Positions 26,736 through 34,985 of a DNA stretch of 64,000 nt are shown here, piece after piece (positions within the stretch are counted from its first letter, which is position 1; every line of letters starts with the position of its first letter). Location of the stretch: the NCBI GenBank assembly GCA_001045525.1, contig LDWW01000018.1, forward strand, positions 17,798-81,797, given 5' to 3'. Position numbers and translations under genes: made by a program. Origin of the DNA: Chitinispirillum alkaliphilum (GTDB lineage: Bacteria > Fibrobacterota > Chitinivibrionia > Chitinivibrionales > Chitinispirillaceae). The notes under the pieces were generated by a model. It did not search any database. It was not told where the DNA came from and saw nothing but the letters and a program-made list of their open reading frames with translations.

Positions 26736-27323
26736 TTAATTAATTACAGGCTCTCCGAGCATCCTGCTCAACCTCGAAGCCTTTGCTCTGCTCAAAGCAG
26801 CAAGGATTCTTCCCTTTTGCCTGTCATCATTAATGGAGGTCACTATTCTCAGCGCAAGCTCATCATCAAGAGTTTCGATGATTGCAGCAGCTTCTGCTGG
26901 CCTCATCGCCCCGTATAGTCTTGCAAGCTCTCTTACCCTGTCTTCATCGAGACCGGCACCCTTATCCACCAGAGTCTCCAGACTGCTGCGTTTTTCTGCT
27001 AACCGTTCTCTTTCCCTGACAATTTCTCTCTGAAGAATATCGAGTCTCTCTTTCTGGGCCTGATTTCTGGCACGCTCCTCTTCCAGTTGAGCCCGCTGCT
27101 GCTGAATTGCCAGAAAAGTTTTGGTATTCACCGCAGCAAGCGAATCTCTTCTGGAGCTCTGACGAACCGTCTCGATCTGTTTAAGCCTGCTTTCAACATC
27201 TCCGGAGGGACCAAATTCTATTCGGGCAGTTCCGGTCAGAAAAAGGATAAGCAGATAAATGATCGGAAACGAAACACACATCACTACAGCAATGGCGATA
27301 ATGTCTTTCAATCTGAGGTTCAT
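26736..27323 (-). CDS. motE: flagellar MotE/FlbB-like stator accessory protein
   Basis: 195 residues: a membrane helix at about 8-30 (IAIAVVMCVSFPIIYLLILF), a long coiled coil (about 65-125, heavy in Arg, Glu, Gln) and a C-terminal MgtE_N-like segment, LARLYGAMRPAEAAAIIETL then DDELALRIVTSI. This layout is that of MotE/FlbB, periplasmic proteins that help the stator or its collar assemble. It is the first gene of the flagellar operon, with the sigma-54-type promoter directly upstream. Confidence 0.82.
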   Translation of the reverse strand: MNLRLKDIIAIAVVMCVSFPIIYLLILFLTGTARIEFGPSGDVESRLKQIETVRQSSRRDSLAAVNTKTFLAIQQQRAQLEEERARNQAQKERLDILQREIVRERERLAEKRSSLETLVDKGAGLDEDRVRELARLYGAMRPAEAAAIIETLDDELALRIVTSINDDRQKGRILAALSRAKASRLSRMLGEPVIN

Positions 27324-27828
27324 AATTGTTTTTTTCCTTCATTAGACAATTTGCGCATTTAAGAGATATGCAATCCCTATGCCACACCCTGAACACAAAC
27401 AGCACCACAGTCTTAATGCTTTTAAAATCAACACACTACATACTAACCAATCGATATCACAAAATTCAATCGGTACAGATTATCAGCAGCAAAGGGCAGC
27501 ATATTCCCCTGCCGGGGAAAAGTTTTCCCTTGAACTCCCCCTCTCTTTTTAGGGAGTGTTGTTGCTTTTGAAAACAGAAAGTAAACAATTAGATTTTTTT
27601 CTCTGATTCTCAATAATAAGCCGCTCACTTATACGAAGTAACTGATGTGTAAGGAGAAAAAACGGTTTTTTTTAAGGTTTATGCAAACCAAAGCACACAC
27701 CTGCTATATTTATTGTTATATTTGTATACATAAAAACCCTCAGGAGTGATCAAAGCCGTAGAATTAACTTTTTCCAGCACCCCCCTGGTTACCAGGTTTT
27801 GCTGTAACAGTGTGAGTAAACTATATTT
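27324..27828. other. divergent intergenic region between motE and maf
   Basis: About 500 bp. Apart from the sigma-54 promoter it holds several hairpins: CCCC-TGCC-GGGG near 27507-27518 and CCTGGT-T-ACCAGG at 27784-27796, the second followed by TTTT on the plus strand. An upstream activator site for sigma-54 should lie here, but I could not identify a matching pair of repeats. The small ORFs in this stretch lack support. Confidence 0.4.
27369..27384 (-). promoter_or_regulatory. sigma-54 (-24/-12) promoter of the flagellar operon
   Basis: On the minus strand the sequence TGGCATAGGGATTGCA has GG and GC exactly 10 bases apart and matches the sigma-54 consensus TGGCAC-N5-TTGCA at 10 of the 11 defined positions. 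It lies 46-61 bp upstream of the motE start codon, so transcription would start about 35 bp before that codon. Sigma-54 with an FleQ/FlrC-like activator drives early and middle flagellar genes in many polar flagellates. The activator gene is not in this window. Confidence 0.75.
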
Positions 27829-28446
27829 ATGAAATATCCTTATACACCCGACAGTCCCCTTATACTCGCATCATGCTCACCGCGCAGAAGGGAAATACTG
27901 TCGCAAATGGGGTTAAGTTTTGAATGTGCAGATCCGGATATTGGAGATGAGCGATCTTATCTGGACACTTCTGATCTGGAGAATTCCCTACGCACTCTTG
28001 CTTCTGCGAAAGCCAAATCAGTTGCGGGTAAAAATCCCCGGGCTCTGGTTCTTGGAGCTGATACTATAGTGGTAAAAGAGGGAGAGATTTTTGGCAAACC
28101 AGGCAATAAAGAAAACGCTTTTAAGATGCTTAAGAAGCTCTCCGGTTCAGATCATCTTGTTATAACGGCGGTATCTCTTGAATGCCTGGAGGAGCAGTTC
28201 TCCCTTTCAGTTGCAGAGAAAACCAGGGTGGTTTTCAGAGATCTGAGTGATGAAGAAATAGAAGCATATCTTACATCGGAAGAATATCGTGATAAAGCCG
28301 GTGCATATGCGATTCAGGGGAAAGCGATGGTTTTCATAAAAAGAATCGAAGGTTGTTACTATAACGTGGTGGGACTGCCAGTCACAGCCACACTGGAATT
28401 AATTAAAAGGTTTATTGCACGAAAGGAATCTTTAGATGTCCGATAA
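27829..28446 (+). CDS. maf: Maf-family nucleotide pyrophosphatase
   Basis: 205 residues with the Maf signature SCSPRRREILSQMGLSFE near residue 12, the catalytic VLGADTIVVKEG and FGKPGNKENAFKMLKKLSG. Maf proteins hydrolyse non-canonical or modified NTPs (dTTP, UTP, m7GTP) to NMPs and PPi, which cleans the nucleotide pool; some lines tie them to cell-division arrest. Its end overlaps the next gene by 11 bp. No strong ribosome site precedes the ATG. Confidence 0.92.
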   Translation: MKYPYTPDSPLILASCSPRRREILSQMGLSFECADPDIGDERSYLDTSDLENSLRTLASAKAKSVAGKNPRALVLGADTIVVKEGEIFGKPGNKENAFKMLKKLSGSDHLVITAVSLECLEEQFSLSVAEKTRVVFRDLSDEEIEAYLTSEEYRDKAGAYAIQGKAMVFIKRIEGCYYNVVGLPVTATLELIKRFIARKESLDVR

Positions 28447-29305
28447 AACAGAAAACACCTACTCAGCCGAGGAATCAAATGACCGGGTGGGAGACATCCT
28501 TAGAAAAGAACGAATCACTCGCCGCATAGCAATAGAGACAATTGCTAAAGACCTCAAGCTTAATGTCAAGTATATTAAAGCACTTGAGTCAAGTGATTTC
28601 AATTCACTTCCGGCAGACCCCTATATACGGGTTTACCTGCGTTCACTGGCAAAATACCTCTCGCTTGATCCCGAGGAGATCCTCTCTACCTTTTACAAAG
28701 AAAAAGGTATCAGCTCTGAGATGGAGAAAGGGAGCTCTTCCAAAATTCAGGTCAGCATGCAGGACACAGAGATTAAAAAACAAAACCCGACCTTCATTTT
28801 TGCCATCATACTGATTATTCTCTTTGGAGCGTTCATTTTCATAGCCAACAGAAGGGGCTGGATATCAACTCCAGAGGATCACTATCAGTACAGCTCAACA
28901 CAGGAGGAAGCAGATCAGGAGTTGCTCCCGGAGGACAGCCTTGCAGTAATCCCTGTTTCTATTGAGGCAGACACCACCGAAGAAGAGTCTCCGGAAGAGG
29001 CGCAGCCTGCAGAACCGGTTGAGATGAATCTTGAACTCAGTGCCCAAAGGGATTCTGTCTGGGTACAGGTTTTCAGTGACGGGCAGTCGTGGAAAAATTT
29101 CATCAAACGCAACAGCCCCCGCACATTTACGGCCGTGGACAGTTTCAATGTCCACGTTGGCAACAATTCTCTTCTGGATATCAAATTTGACGGCGAACCT
29201 CTAAACCTGGGCGGTTCAGGCGTAGTCACCTTTAAACTTGACAGAGAAACTCAGGAAACCTGGCCTCTGAGCAAATGGAACAGGGTTTTCAGAGGACGAC
29301 TGTAA
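28436..29305 (+). CDS. rodZ: RodZ-like cytoskeletal/HTH membrane protein
   Basis: 289 residues: an N-terminal helix-turn-helix (about residues 14-80, VGDILRKERITRRIAIETIA and DPYIRVYLRSLAKYLSLDPE), one membrane helix at about 120-143 (FIFAIILIILFGAFIFIANR), an acidic linker, and a C-terminal DUF4115 beta domain with DSVWVQVFSDGQSW and GSGVVTFKLD. RodZ links MreB to the envelope and shapes rods. It overlaps maf and is 6 bp from tatD, forming an operon. Confidence 0.88.
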   Translation: MSDKTENTYSAEESNDRVGDILRKERITRRIAIETIAKDLKLNVKYIKALESSDFNSLPADPYIRVYLRSLAKYLSLDPEEILSTFYKEKGISSEMEKGSSSKIQVSMQDTEIKKQNPTFIFAIILIILFGAFIFIANRRGWISTPEDHYQYSSTQEEADQELLPEDSLAVIPVSIEADTTEEESPEEAQPAEPVEMNLELSAQRDSVWVQVFSDGQSWKNFIKRNSPRTFTAVDSFNVHVGNNSLLDIKFDGEPLNLGGSGVVTFKLDRETQETWPLSKWNRVFRGRL

Positions 29306-29311
29306 ATCAGA

Positions 29312-30079
29312 ATGTGGATAGATATCCATGCACACCTGTTTGATCTCTCACCACAAGAGCTAAAAAACTGTATCGGTGAAGCTCAGAGAAGTGGTATTTG
29401 CAGAGTCATTAACAATTCTGTCTCCTTAAGCACGGCTGAAACGGTTATCCGGCAATGCCACGAGAGTCAGCCGTTGCTCAAAGGTGCCGTGGGCATATCC
29501 CCTTTTGATGTAAAAAACCAGCCTGCTCACTGGCTCTCCCAACTGAAAAAACTGGCTGAAGACAAACATGTTATTGCTGTCGGAGAGATTGGTCTTGATA
29601 CCAGCAATCCCGTTTATCCACCCTATGATGAACAGCTTCCTTTCTTTTTACAACAGCTTGAGCTTGCAGCAGAGCTTGATTTGCCAGCCCTGGTTCACTC
29701 CCGCGGCGCGGAATCGCAAGTAGCGAAAATCTGCAGGGAAACTGGCGCAAAAAAAGTCATCTTTCACTGTTTTACCGGAGACAGAGCCGCTCTGGATTAC
29801 ATACTGGAGAGCGGATACCACATCTCCATCTCCGGAATTGTAACATACAAAAATTCACATCTCTCCGGGATTGTTCCCAGTATTCCCACAGACAGACTCT
29901 TTATCGAAACCGATACCCCATACCTTTCCCCGGTTCCCAAACGAGGCAAACCAAACACTCCGGCCAACCTAATGTATACCGGAAATCACATTAGCAAACT
30001 TCTCAATACAGAGCCGGATCTGCTTGAGCAGACAATTATTGACAACTACAAAAAAATGTTTAATGAAGATCCCGGGTAA
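29312..30079 (+). CDS. tatD: TatD-family metal-dependent deoxyribonuclease
   Basis: 255 residues. TIM-barrel metal motifs are in order: DIHAHLFD at the N-terminus, GEIGLD at about 92, a His in LVHSRGAE, IFHCFTGD at about 150 and ETDTPYLSPVPKRGKPNTP at about 200. TatD enzymes are 3'-5' exonucleases acting in DNA repair and degradation. Its position after rodZ is likely operonic. It could be a TatD paralogue (YcfH/YjjV type) rather than TatD itself. Confidence 0.9.
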   Translation: MWIDIHAHLFDLSPQELKNCIGEAQRSGICRVINNSVSLSTAETVIRQCHESQPLLKGAVGISPFDVKNQPAHWLSQLKKLAEDKHVIAVGEIGLDTSNPVYPPYDEQLPFFLQQLELAAELDLPALVHSRGAESQVAKICRETGAKKVIFHCFTGDRAALDYILESGYHISISGIVTYKNSHLSGIVPSIPTDRLFIETDTPYLSPVPKRGKPNTPANLMYTGNHISKLLNTEPDLLEQTIIDNYKKMFNEDPG

Positions 30080-30142
30080 ATTTTCTTTAAACTACTCCTA
30101 ACCTTATAATATTTTATAATTAACATAAACAGGATGTAAATT

Positions 30143-30283
30143 ATGCTGATTTGGTCAATATTTTTTGTTGTTATGCTGATCTTTGCCATAGTCCTGATTT
30201 TTTATCTCAATGTAGAACTCAATGAAATGGATAAGAAGGTCAGCGAACTGGCCTCGGATTTAGAGAAACATTATGAAAACTGA
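30143..30283 (+). CDS. 46-residue single-pass membrane peptide
   Basis: ATG at 30143, TGA at 30281-30283. The N-terminal 24 residues are strongly hydrophobic (IFFVVMLIFAIVLIFYL), followed by a charged amphipathic tail (NEMDKKVSELASDLEKHYEN). An AGGATG segment 7 bp upstream could serve as ribosome site. It overlaps the start of hisC by 11 bp, which suggests coupled translation. The coding potential is good, but the function is unknown. Confidence 0.6.
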   Translation: MLIWSIFFVVMLIFAIVLIFYLNVELNEMDKKVSELASDLEKHYEN

Positions 30284-31349
30284 AGAAGTAATCTCACTTA
30301 TCAATAATGATGTCAGAGGTTTGAAAAAATATCACCTCAACAGGCAGGATGCAGAAATCAAGCTTAACCAGAACGAAAACCCATACGACTGGCCACTGCA
30401 GATAAAGGAAAAAGCAGCATCGTTTTTTACCCAGCGACCCTGGAACAGGTACCCTGATTTCATTCCCGATCAGCTAAAATCCCAACTGGCAGAGTATGCC
30501 GGTGTAGAAGCGCAAAATATCATAGTCGGTAACGGCTCAAATGAGATGCTTTTAGTGCTTTTACTATCTTTTGTTAAAAAAACAACATCGGTTACCTTAT
30601 CCACTCCCACATTTACCGTCTATAATCTTCTTGCAAGCGGAATGGGAGCATCCACCACAAGCATTAATCTTAAAGAGAACCTTCAGTTTGATACAGAGGC
30701 AATTTGCAAGGCGGTTGAAAAGGATCCCGGCACTGCTCTCATCCTCTGCTCTCCCAACAACCCAACCGGAAGCACACTTTCCAAAGAAGATATAACGGGA
30801 ATACTTGGGGTTCACAAAGGTATTTGCATACTTGATCAGGCCTATGTTGAGTTTGGGGGATACGATGCAATTGAGTTGTTGAAAAGATATCCCAATCTGA
30901 TTATTACCCGTACATTTTCCAAAGCAATGGCTGGAGCAGGGCTGAGAACTGGTTACATGATCGGTACAGCGGAAATCATCTCGGAAATAAACAAAATAAA
31001 GCTGCCTTACAACATTAACTTCTTTTCCGAATACGCAGCTTCTCTTATGTTGCAAAACCGCAACTTACTTCGCCACAGTATCGATACCACTATAGAGCAG
31101 CGCAGCGAGCTGTTTGATTTTCTTAACTCACAGCCATTCGACTCTGTGTACCCAAGTGAGGGAAATTTTATTCTGGTGAGAAGCAAAATGAAAGACAAAA
31201 TGTTTGATTTTCTGGTGAAAGACGGTATTCTGATACGGGATGTATCCACCTATACCATGCTTGAGAATTGTATGAGAATAAGTATCGGAACACCGGAAGA
31301 AAATAAAAAGCTCAAAGAGAGTCTCAGAAAATTTTTCCTGAACCACTAA
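30273..31349 (+). CDS. hisC: histidinol-phosphate aminotransferase
   Basis: 358 residues of the class I/II PLP aminotransferase fold. The HisC N-terminal motif KLNQNENPYDWP is present, with GNGSNEMLLV at about 87, CSPNNPTGS at about 155 and the PLP-Lys in TFSKAMAGAGLRTGYMIG at about 215. HisC converts imidazole-acetol phosphate to histidinol phosphate. hisB follows 71 bp downstream; the other his genes are elsewhere. It could also serve tyrosine or phenylalanine transamination. Confidence 0.92.
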   Translation: MKTEEVISLINNDVRGLKKYHLNRQDAEIKLNQNENPYDWPLQIKEKAASFFTQRPWNRYPDFIPDQLKSQLAEYAGVEAQNIIVGNGSNEMLLVLLLSFVKKTTSVTLSTPTFTVYNLLASGMGASTTSINLKENLQFDTEAICKAVEKDPGTALILCSPNNPTGSTLSKEDITGILGVHKGICILDQAYVEFGGYDAIELLKRYPNLIITRTFSKAMAGAGLRTGYMIGTAEIISEINKIKLPYNINFFSEYAASLMLQNRNLLRHSIDTTIEQRSELFDFLNSQPFDSVYPSEGNFILVRSKMKDKMFDFLVKDGILIRDVSTYTMLENCMRISIGTPEENKKLKESLRKFFLNH

Positions 31350-31420
31350 ACAAGTCATAAAAAATCGAATAATACAAAATCACAATATTACGAATCTCTT
31401 GTTCCGATTAAGGAGAGGAA

Positions 31421-32011
31421 ATGGCACGTTCTTCACATGTAAAACGCACGACAGGTGAAACCGATATAGTTTTGGATCTTATCATAGAGGGTGATGGTAA
31501 GTCGGTAGTAAACAGTGGGAACGGTTTTTTTGATCACATGCTGACACTTTTTTCAAAGCATGGTCTTTTCAACCTTACACTCACCTGCGAGGGAGACACC
31601 CACGTTGATTTCCACCACAGTGCCGAAGATATCGGGATCTGTCTCGGAATGGCATTCAAGGAAGCGCTTGGTGACTGTAAGGGAATCTTTCGCTATGCAA
31701 CTTTCTATATACCCATGGATGAATCTCTGGTAAGAGTTTGCCTGGATATTTCCGGACGACAGAATCTTGTATACAATGTTCCTCTGCAGGACAGGGTTAT
31801 CGGCAGCTTTGAATGTGATCTTGTTGAAGATTTCTTTAAAGCTTTTACAGATCACTCCCGCATAACTTTACATGTAGACCTTTTGCGAGGACGTAACAGC
31901 CATCACTCAGTTGAAGCTGTGTTCAAGGCGTTTGGGAAAGCTCTTTCACAGGCCTGCAGCATAAATGCACGCGCCGCCAATGAGCTGCCGACAACTAAAG
32001 GTATTCTGTAA
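31421..32011 (+). CDS. hisB: imidazoleglycerol-phosphate dehydratase
   Basis: 196 residues, monofunctional (no phosphatase domain). The manganese-binding His pairs are in DFHHSAEDIGICLGMA at about 65 and NSHHSVEAVFKAFGKAL at about 168, with the FFDHMLTLFSKHG loop near 37. It catalyses dehydration of IGP to imidazole acetol phosphate, the step before HisC. A strong AAGGAGAGG ribosome site precedes the ATG. Confidence 0.96.
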   Translation: MARSSHVKRTTGETDIVLDLIIEGDGKSVVNSGNGFFDHMLTLFSKHGLFNLTLTCEGDTHVDFHHSAEDIGICLGMAFKEALGDCKGIFRYATFYIPMDESLVRVCLDISGRQNLVYNVPLQDRVIGSFECDLVEDFFKAFTDHSRITLHVDLLRGRNSHHSVEAVFKAFGKALSQACSINARAANELPTTKGIL

Positions 32012-32073
32012 ACCAGAATACTGCTGTAATTATTGGTAGTGTTTTTTATTTCAGCTTTTTGCATTCCCGAGAA

Positions 32074-32107
32074 GCAGAGAGCTGAAAAAAAATTCAGCTG
32101 TTTCTGC
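32074..32107 (+). terminator. hairpin downstream of hisB
   Basis: The stem AGCTGAA/TTCAGCT with a six-A loop is extended by GCAGA/TCTGC. There is no long U tract after it, so this is a weak terminator at best. Confidence 0.35.
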
Positions 32108-32315
32108 AAGGATCCGTTCAAAACAAGAAATTCCGGTCGTGCAAATATTTTCCGGGAAAACGGAAATATATCTCTGTCCAGATGCGTACTTCATACTCTT
32201 GTTCAGAACTACCCTCATACACCCCTCTGGCAATGAAAACCGCATGGGTTCTTAATGTTGCCGATCCGGTGCTGTTTATAAAATGAGGAAAAATATAGCC
32301 TTTTGCTGTTTTTTA

Positions 32316-32346
32316 TTGTAGTTTTATAGTACATTGTTAATATAAT
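32316..32346 (+). promoter_or_regulatory. candidate sigma-70 promoter of the SPOR lipoprotein
   Basis: A perfect TATAAT at 32341-32346 has a poor -35 (TTGTAG at 32316, spacer 19). It would start transcription about 50 bp before the lipoprotein ATG, which has a strong AAGGAGG site. Confidence 0.4.
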
Positions 32347-32404
32347 GTTTATGATGAATCATTTGCTTGCTTGATAATTGAATTTTATGTTAAAAGGAGG
32401 AACT

Positions 32405-33208
32405 ATGTACAGAGGCAAGTTCCTGATTACCGGAATCGTTTGTACTGCTGTGATTTTCGGATGTTCAAATACAGAAGAGCCTGTCGACAAAGAGTTTACA
32501 GCCGTTCCCAGAGTTGCAGAAAGTTTCGAAACCGATACCAGAGATGTATTCGATGAATTTTTTCAGGAAGACAGTCCATCTGCAAAATCAGAGGAAGTCA
32601 AAAGAGAGCCGCAAACCAAGTCTCCAATTCAGGAAGTAAGGTTCACTGAAAGCGGCCGCTATGTGGTGCAGGTTTCAACCGTTGGTGAACGCAGATCAGC
32701 AGAAAAGCTTATATCTGATCTGGAAAACCGCGGCTACCCTGCATACATTGCAGAAGTGGAAAACCCCACTCCTCAGCTATACGGGGAATATTACAGAGTA
32801 AGAATTGGTGGATTTACAGGTGTATCACAGGCCAGAGCATTTGGTGAAAATGTTCTCCGCAATGAAGGTCTGGACTTCTGGGTTGATAACAGAGCAAACG
32901 ACAATGTTGGTATAGTAGGAAGCGGTTTTGGCACTACTGAATCTACCTGGAGCTCTGAGCCCACTCCAAGAACAACAACTCCCTCTACAGGATCCGCTTG
33001 GGAAAACACCACACCTTCAGCAACCCCGGTCTCTGATCCATCACCAAAACCTGCTGAAGAGCGTACTATTACTTCACAGCCTGCAGAACCTGAACCAACT
33101 GAAAAGCAGACAGAAACTTTACCCCCTCCTCCCCCACCGGAGCCGGCGACAACAGATGATTCACCATCAAACGGCTGGGGAACTGACGACTGGGGATCTG
33201 GCTGGTAA
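32405..33208 (+). CDS. SPOR-domain lipoprotein
   Basis: 267 residues from the ATG at 32405, chosen over an upstream in-frame ATG because AAGGAGG lies 4 bp before it and it opens a proper signal (MYRGKFLITGIVCTAVIFGC, lipobox IFGC). A SPOR domain follows at about residues 80-160 (GRYVVQVSTVGERRSAEKLI, RVRIGGFTGVSQARAFGENV). SPOR domains bind denuded septal peptidoglycan. The C-terminal 100 residues are Pro/Thr/Ser/Glu-rich with a WGTDDWGSGW end. It probably acts at the division site. Confidence 0.85.
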   Translation: MYRGKFLITGIVCTAVIFGCSNTEEPVDKEFTAVPRVAESFETDTRDVFDEFFQEDSPSAKSEEVKREPQTKSPIQEVRFTESGRYVVQVSTVGERRSAEKLISDLENRGYPAYIAEVENPTPQLYGEYYRVRIGGFTGVSQARAFGENVLRNEGLDFWVDNRANDNVGIVGSGFGTTESTWSSEPTPRTTTPSTGSAWENTTPSATPVSDPSPKPAEERTITSQPAEPEPTEKQTETLPPPPPPEPATTDDSPSNGWGTDDWGSGW

Positions 33209-33236
33209 ACTGAACATTTACTACGAATAATGGTAA

Positions 33237-33270
33237 GGTTTTGCCCTCTTCCGGGCAAAACCTTTTTTTT
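33237..33270 (+). terminator. intrinsic terminator
   Basis: A perfect 10-bp stem GGTTTTGCCC / GGGCAAAACC with a six-base loop is followed by eight T. A textbook rho-independent terminator closing the SPOR lipoprotein gene. Confidence 0.92.
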
Positions 33271-33288
33271 CTGAGGATTCAAAAAAAC

Positions 33289-34569
33289 ATGATCAAAGTT
33301 GCTTTACAAAATCTTGGCTGCAGTAAAAATCTGGTAGATGGTGAGAAGATACTACATTTTCTCACTTCCAACGGACTGGAATTTACTGAAGATCTGACAC
33401 AAGCTGAAATCATAACAGTAAACACCTGTGCCTTCATCAAAGAAGCTCAGGAGGAGGCCATCGGAACTATTCTTGACATGGCCCAGTACAAAAATAATGG
33501 CAGGTGTGAAAAACTGATTGTATGTGGCTGTTTTTCAGAACGCTACCGCGAGAAAGTCAGACAAGAACTTCCTGAAGTTGACATTTGGGCCGGGGTACAG
33601 GATTGGCAAAATGTACTCAAAGAGGTGGTTTCTGCAAAAAACATTTCCACCTCCTTTGAGCGACGGTTGTTTGAACCAGTTTCCACACAGCATCTCAAAA
33701 TCGCCGAAGGATGCTCGCACAGATGCTCATTTTGTGTGATTCCTTCAATCAGAGGAGATTACAAAAGCAGAACACAGCAAGATATCCTTGCGGAAGCAAA
33801 TTGGCTGTATCAGAAAGGAACAAGAGAACTGATACTTGTGGCTCAGGACACTTCCAGATACGGCTTTGACAGAAATGATTCCCTGGTTAATCTGTTGCAG
33901 ACACTCCTTTCAGAAACCGATTTCCCCTGGATACGTATGATGTATCTTCACCCTCAGTTTGTAACAGATGAACTGCTTCAGCTCGTCGCTTCGGATAAAA
34001 GAATATGTCCCTATTTTGATATCCCGCTTCAGCACATTGCTGACCCTGTACTAAGAGGTATGGACCGGCGCCCTCTTTCAGATGGAATTTACAAGCTTAT
34101 CAACCGTATACGGAGTTTTGTTCCTGATGCCGGGATACGCAGTTCGTTTATACTTGGATTTCCAGGTGAAACCGAGGACCATTATAAGGAACTCAGAGAT
34201 TTCATCGAATTTGCACGTTTCGAAAAACTCGGTGTATTTCCCTTCTCTGCCGAAGAAGGAACAAAGGCCTGTGATATGCGCCCCCGTCCGGGAAACAATA
34301 CCGTCGCGCGGCGTTGCGAAGAACTTATGGCTGTTCAGCGCGAGATCAGCAGGGAGATTCTTGAGTCCCGGGTAGGATCGGAAACCGAAATCATTATCGA
34401 CCGTGTAAGTGATGATCCTGATTTTAATTTTGAAGCCAGAACCAGACTCGATGCACCTGAGGTAGATGGGAAAGTTTATCTCAATTTCGGAAGTTTTGAA
34501 CCGGGTACAATTCTTAAGACAAGGATCATCGGGGCATCAGATTATGATCTCTATGCACAGGAGATTTAA
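33289..34569 (+). CDS. rimO: ribosomal protein uS12 methylthiotransferase
   Basis: 426 residues from the ATG at 33289. A longer in-frame start at 33241 would lie inside the terminator stem and is rejected. The N-terminal MTTase domain has IKVALQNLGCSKNLVDGEKI and TVNTCAFIKEAQEEA. The radical SAM cluster is C-x3-C-x2-C in EGCSHRCSFCVIPSIRG, and a TRAM domain closes the protein. RimO adds a methylthio group to Asp88 of ribosomal protein S12, using two Fe-S clusters. A GAGG lies 12 bp before the start. Confidence 0.95.
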   Translation: MIKVALQNLGCSKNLVDGEKILHFLTSNGLEFTEDLTQAEIITVNTCAFIKEAQEEAIGTILDMAQYKNNGRCEKLIVCGCFSERYREKVRQELPEVDIWAGVQDWQNVLKEVVSAKNISTSFERRLFEPVSTQHLKIAEGCSHRCSFCVIPSIRGDYKSRTQQDILAEANWLYQKGTRELILVAQDTSRYGFDRNDSLVNLLQTLLSETDFPWIRMMYLHPQFVTDELLQLVASDKRICPYFDIPLQHIADPVLRGMDRRPLSDGIYKLINRIRSFVPDAGIRSSFILGFPGETEDHYKELRDFIEFARFEKLGVFPFSAEEGTKACDMRPRPGNNTVARRCEELMAVQREISREILESRVGSETEIIIDRVSDDPDFNFEARTRLDAPEVDGKVYLNFGSFEPGTILKTRIIGASDYDLYAQEI

Positions 34570-34688
34570 TGTTGAATTGAAATTTGGATTGCTCACAAAT
34601 TATTTTACCGCCACAGCAATTTCCAGATGAAATTGTCGATCTACGGTATAAAGCCAAAAACAGGTCAGTTTAAAAAAGGAGACCTACT

Positions 34689-34967
34689 ATGCCCACTTAT
34701 GATTATGAATGCCAAAAGTGTGGTTTTGTGTTTGAAGAATTTCAGAGTATCAGTGCAGATCCTCTCACAGACTGCCAAAAAGAGGGCTGCGACGGGAAAG
34801 TGAAGAGATTGCTCTCTGCGGGGGCAGGATTTCTTTTCAAAGGCAGTGGTTTCTACATTACAGATTACCGCTCAGAATCTTACAAAAAAGGTGCACAGGC
34901 AGACAGCTCCGGTTCCACCGGTTCATCATCAGGAAGTTCTTCCACATCTACTTCAAAATCATCTTAA
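34689..34967 (+). CDS. FmdB-type zinc-ribbon protein
   Basis: 92 residues: MPTYDYECQKCGFVFEEFQS is the FmdB zinc-ribbon start (C-x2-C), with a second Cys pair in TDCQKEGCDG, a GFLFKGSGFYITDY segment and a Ser/Gly/Thr-rich tail. The family is regulatory or accessory and its function is unclear. It has an AAAAAAGGAG ribosome site and sits 18 bp before obg. Confidence 0.9.
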   Translation: MPTYDYECQKCGFVFEEFQSISADPLTDCQKEGCDGKVKRLLSAGAGFLFKGSGFYITDYRSESYKKGAQADSSGSTGSSSGSSSTSTSKSS

Positions 34968-34985
34968 TCCTGAAAATAGCACATA

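Larger units (their letters stand above)
32012..32404 (+). other. intergenic region after hisB
   Basis: About 390 bp. Contains the AGCTGAA/TTCAGCT hairpin and a candidate promoter, listed separately. The middle (32110-32280) shows nothing further; the small ORFs there look spurious. Confidence 0.4.

Noticed and set aside
32378..32404. Earlier start of the SPOR lipoprotein
   Set aside because: It places the AAGGAGG ribosome site inside the gene and spoils the signal peptide; the ATG at 32405 fits both.
33241..33288. Longer N-terminus of RimO
   Set aside because: It would start inside the stem of the intrinsic terminator; the family N-terminus begins at the ATG at 33289.
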